From Clostridiales bacterium (lineage in GTDB: Bacteria; Bacillota; Clostridia; Oscillospirales; Oscillospiraceae), in assembly GCA_019422005.1 (NCBI GenBank), contig JAHZEF010000144.1, forward strand, positions 1 through 5,368: a stretch of DNA of 5,368 nt, given 5' to 3'. Of this stretch, positions 4,507-5,368 are shown in pieces. A program made the translations under genes and the position numbers. Each line of letters opens with the position of its first letter. Positions within the stretch are counted from its first letter, which is position 1. Below the pieces are notes generated by a model. It was not told the origin of the DNA, made no database searches, and worked only from the letters and a program-made list of their open reading frames with translations.

Positions 4507-5368
4507 ATGAAAAAGCTATATCTTGGCCTGCTTGGCTCCCTGCTGGCGCTGATGCTTGCGGTCGGCATCCTGTCTCTGGTGGACAAAGATCCGACGATAT
4601 CGCTGCTGGAAAACAGGGAGTTGGCTTCCAAACCGGATTTCAGCTGGGGCGCCCTGTGGGAAGGCGCTTATGTGCAGGAACTGGAAGCCTATTATACCGA
4701 TACCTTCCCGTTTCGGGAGCAGCTGCTGGGGCTTAACCGGAAATTGAACCAGTTCTATTATTATTCCGGAGGCGACAACAATTATCTGGCCATTGATTTC
4801 AACGGCGGAGCGGAGCAGGGAGGAGAATCCCTGCACGATGTGGAAAATGCGCTCAGCGGCAATGACAAGCCCGGGGAGCAGGAGCAGCCGGGCGGAACCG
4901 AAGGCGATGTGCCGCCGGACGGGACGCAGGGGGATCCGGATACGCCGCCGGAGGAGGAGCGCCGGGATCCGGAAATTGCGCTTCCGGACGAAAGCCAGGC
5001 GGCCGCGATCGGGACGTTCATCGTGGTCGGCGACAATGCCATGGATATTCCGACGGCAAGCGGGGCGGTGATTGAATCCTACGCCGGGGCGATCAACAAT
5101 CTGGCGGCGGCCATGGGGCCTGACGTACGCACGATTTCACTGGTTACGCCGAATTCCGGCGAGTTCTATTCCCCGGAGAGCTTCCATACCGGACAGCATT
5201 CGCAGAAGGATATGATCGACGCCTGTTATGCCGCTATGAGCGATCAGGTGCTGACTGTGGACGCATATGCTGCATTGCGGGAACATGCCGATGAATATAT
5301 CTATTTTCGGACGGATCATCACTGGACTGCGCTGGGTGCATACTATGCCTATGTGGAGTATTGCAGGA
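4507..5368 (+). CDS. DHHW family protein, AlgX/AlgJ-like polysaccharide O-acetylation partner (3' end outside window)
   Basis: 287 codons are visible and the frame runs off the window; family members are usually about 350-450 residues. Residues 1-6 begin with two lysines and about 5-25 form a hydrophobic segment, an N-terminal signal anchor, so the rest should lie outside the cell. ENRELASKPDFSW (35-47) and YTDTFPFREQLLGLN (63-77) are typical DHHW-family N-terminal motifs. Residues about 103-165 are an acidic Pro/Gly-rich insert. The SGNH-like domain resumes at about 168, with LVTPNSGEFYSPESF (212-226) and the family signature RTDHHWTALGAYYAY (268-282). By analogy with AlgX and AlgJ, Asp270 and His272 would belong to the catalytic triad, and the serine would lie downstream of the window. 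Expected job: accept the acyl group delivered by the MBOAT protein and O-acetylate an extracellular glycan. Acyltransferase activity for this member is inferred. Confidence 0.93.
   Translation, partial: MKKLYLGLLGSLLALMLAVGILSLVDKDPTISLLENRELASKPDFSWGALWEGAYVQELEAYYTDTFPFREQLLGLNRKLNQFYYYSGGDNNYLAIDFNGGAEQGGESLHDVENALSGNDKPGEQEQPGGTEGDVPPDGTQGDPDTPPEEERRDPEIALPDESQAAAIGTFIVVGDNAMDIPTASGAVIESYAGAINNLAAAMGPDVRTISLVTPNSGEFYSPESFHTGQHSQKDMIDACYAAMSDQVLTVDAYAALREHADEYIYFRTDHHWTALGAYYAYVEYCR
4813..5004 (+). other. Acidic Pro/Gly/Gln-rich low-complexity insert in the DHHW protein
   Basis: Residues about 103-166 carry almost no hydrophobic core. Between 120 and 162 there are 15 Asp/Glu, 9 Pro and only 3 basic residues. 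It separates the ENR/FPFR N-terminal part from the catalytic domain. The DNA here contains a 10-base repeat GGGATCCGGA at 4931-4940 and 4964-4973, 33 bases (11 codons) apart and in frame, which encodes GDPD and RDPE. That is compatible with growth of the insert by short duplications. It is likely a flexible linker between membrane anchor and enzyme, possibly reaching through the cell wall. Confidence 0.75.

Noticed and set aside
4782..5042. A minus-strand ORF rich in Ser/Pro opposite the DHHW insert
   Set aside because: It is the antisense reading of the low-complexity acidic insert; the plus-strand frame continues into the conserved DHHW motif.

Overview
The window looks like chromosomal DNA of a fairly GC-rich member of the Firmicutes, most likely Clostridia (an Oscillospiraceae/Lachnospiraceae-type gut anaerobe). 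The reasons are Firmicutes-type protein families (a long FtsX/MacB-like permease with an extracytoplasmic coiled coil, and an AlgI-like MBOAT protein next to a DHHW protein), Shine-Dalgarno sequences before the genes, and sigma-A-type promoters with extended -10 elements. This placement is inference from protein style, not a database match.

Layout: two divergent transcription units share a 260-base intergenic region (2816-3075). To the left, on the minus strand, is a two-gene ABC transporter operon: an ATP-binding subunit (2111-2815), then 4 bases later a large permease (1-2106) whose C-terminal part lies outside the window. The permease is open in one frame for all 702 visible codons. After one N-terminal membrane segment and a MacB-like extracytoplasmic domain, it has a coiled-coil hairpin that fills about two thirds of what is visible. 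To the right, on the plus strand, is an AlgI-type membrane-bound O-acyltransferase (3076-4494), then after 12 bases a DHHW/AlgX-AlgJ-like protein (4507 to the window end, incomplete). Together these two are expected to O-acetylate a polysaccharide outside the cell: the MBOAT protein moves acyl groups across the membrane and the DHHW protein probably transfers them to the glycan.

The intergenic region holds a convincing leftward promoter (TTGACA, 18-bp spacer, TG-A-TATACT) and a reasonable rightward promoter (TTGCTT, 17-bp spacer, TG-A-TAGCAT) preceded by phased A-tracts. An imperfect direct repeat overlaps the leftward -35, and a small palindrome lies just after the leftward -10; either could be an operator. 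No regulator gene is present in the window.

I see no RNA gene, mobile element, CRISPR array or clear rho-independent terminator. The most unusual things are the regular 7-residue Gly/Tyr (21-bp) array and the partly duplicated arms of the permease coiled coil, the acidic Pro/Gly-rich insert splitting the DHHW protein, and two tiny ORFs with good ribosome-binding sites in the intergenic region. I did not find strong evidence for a wholly new system.
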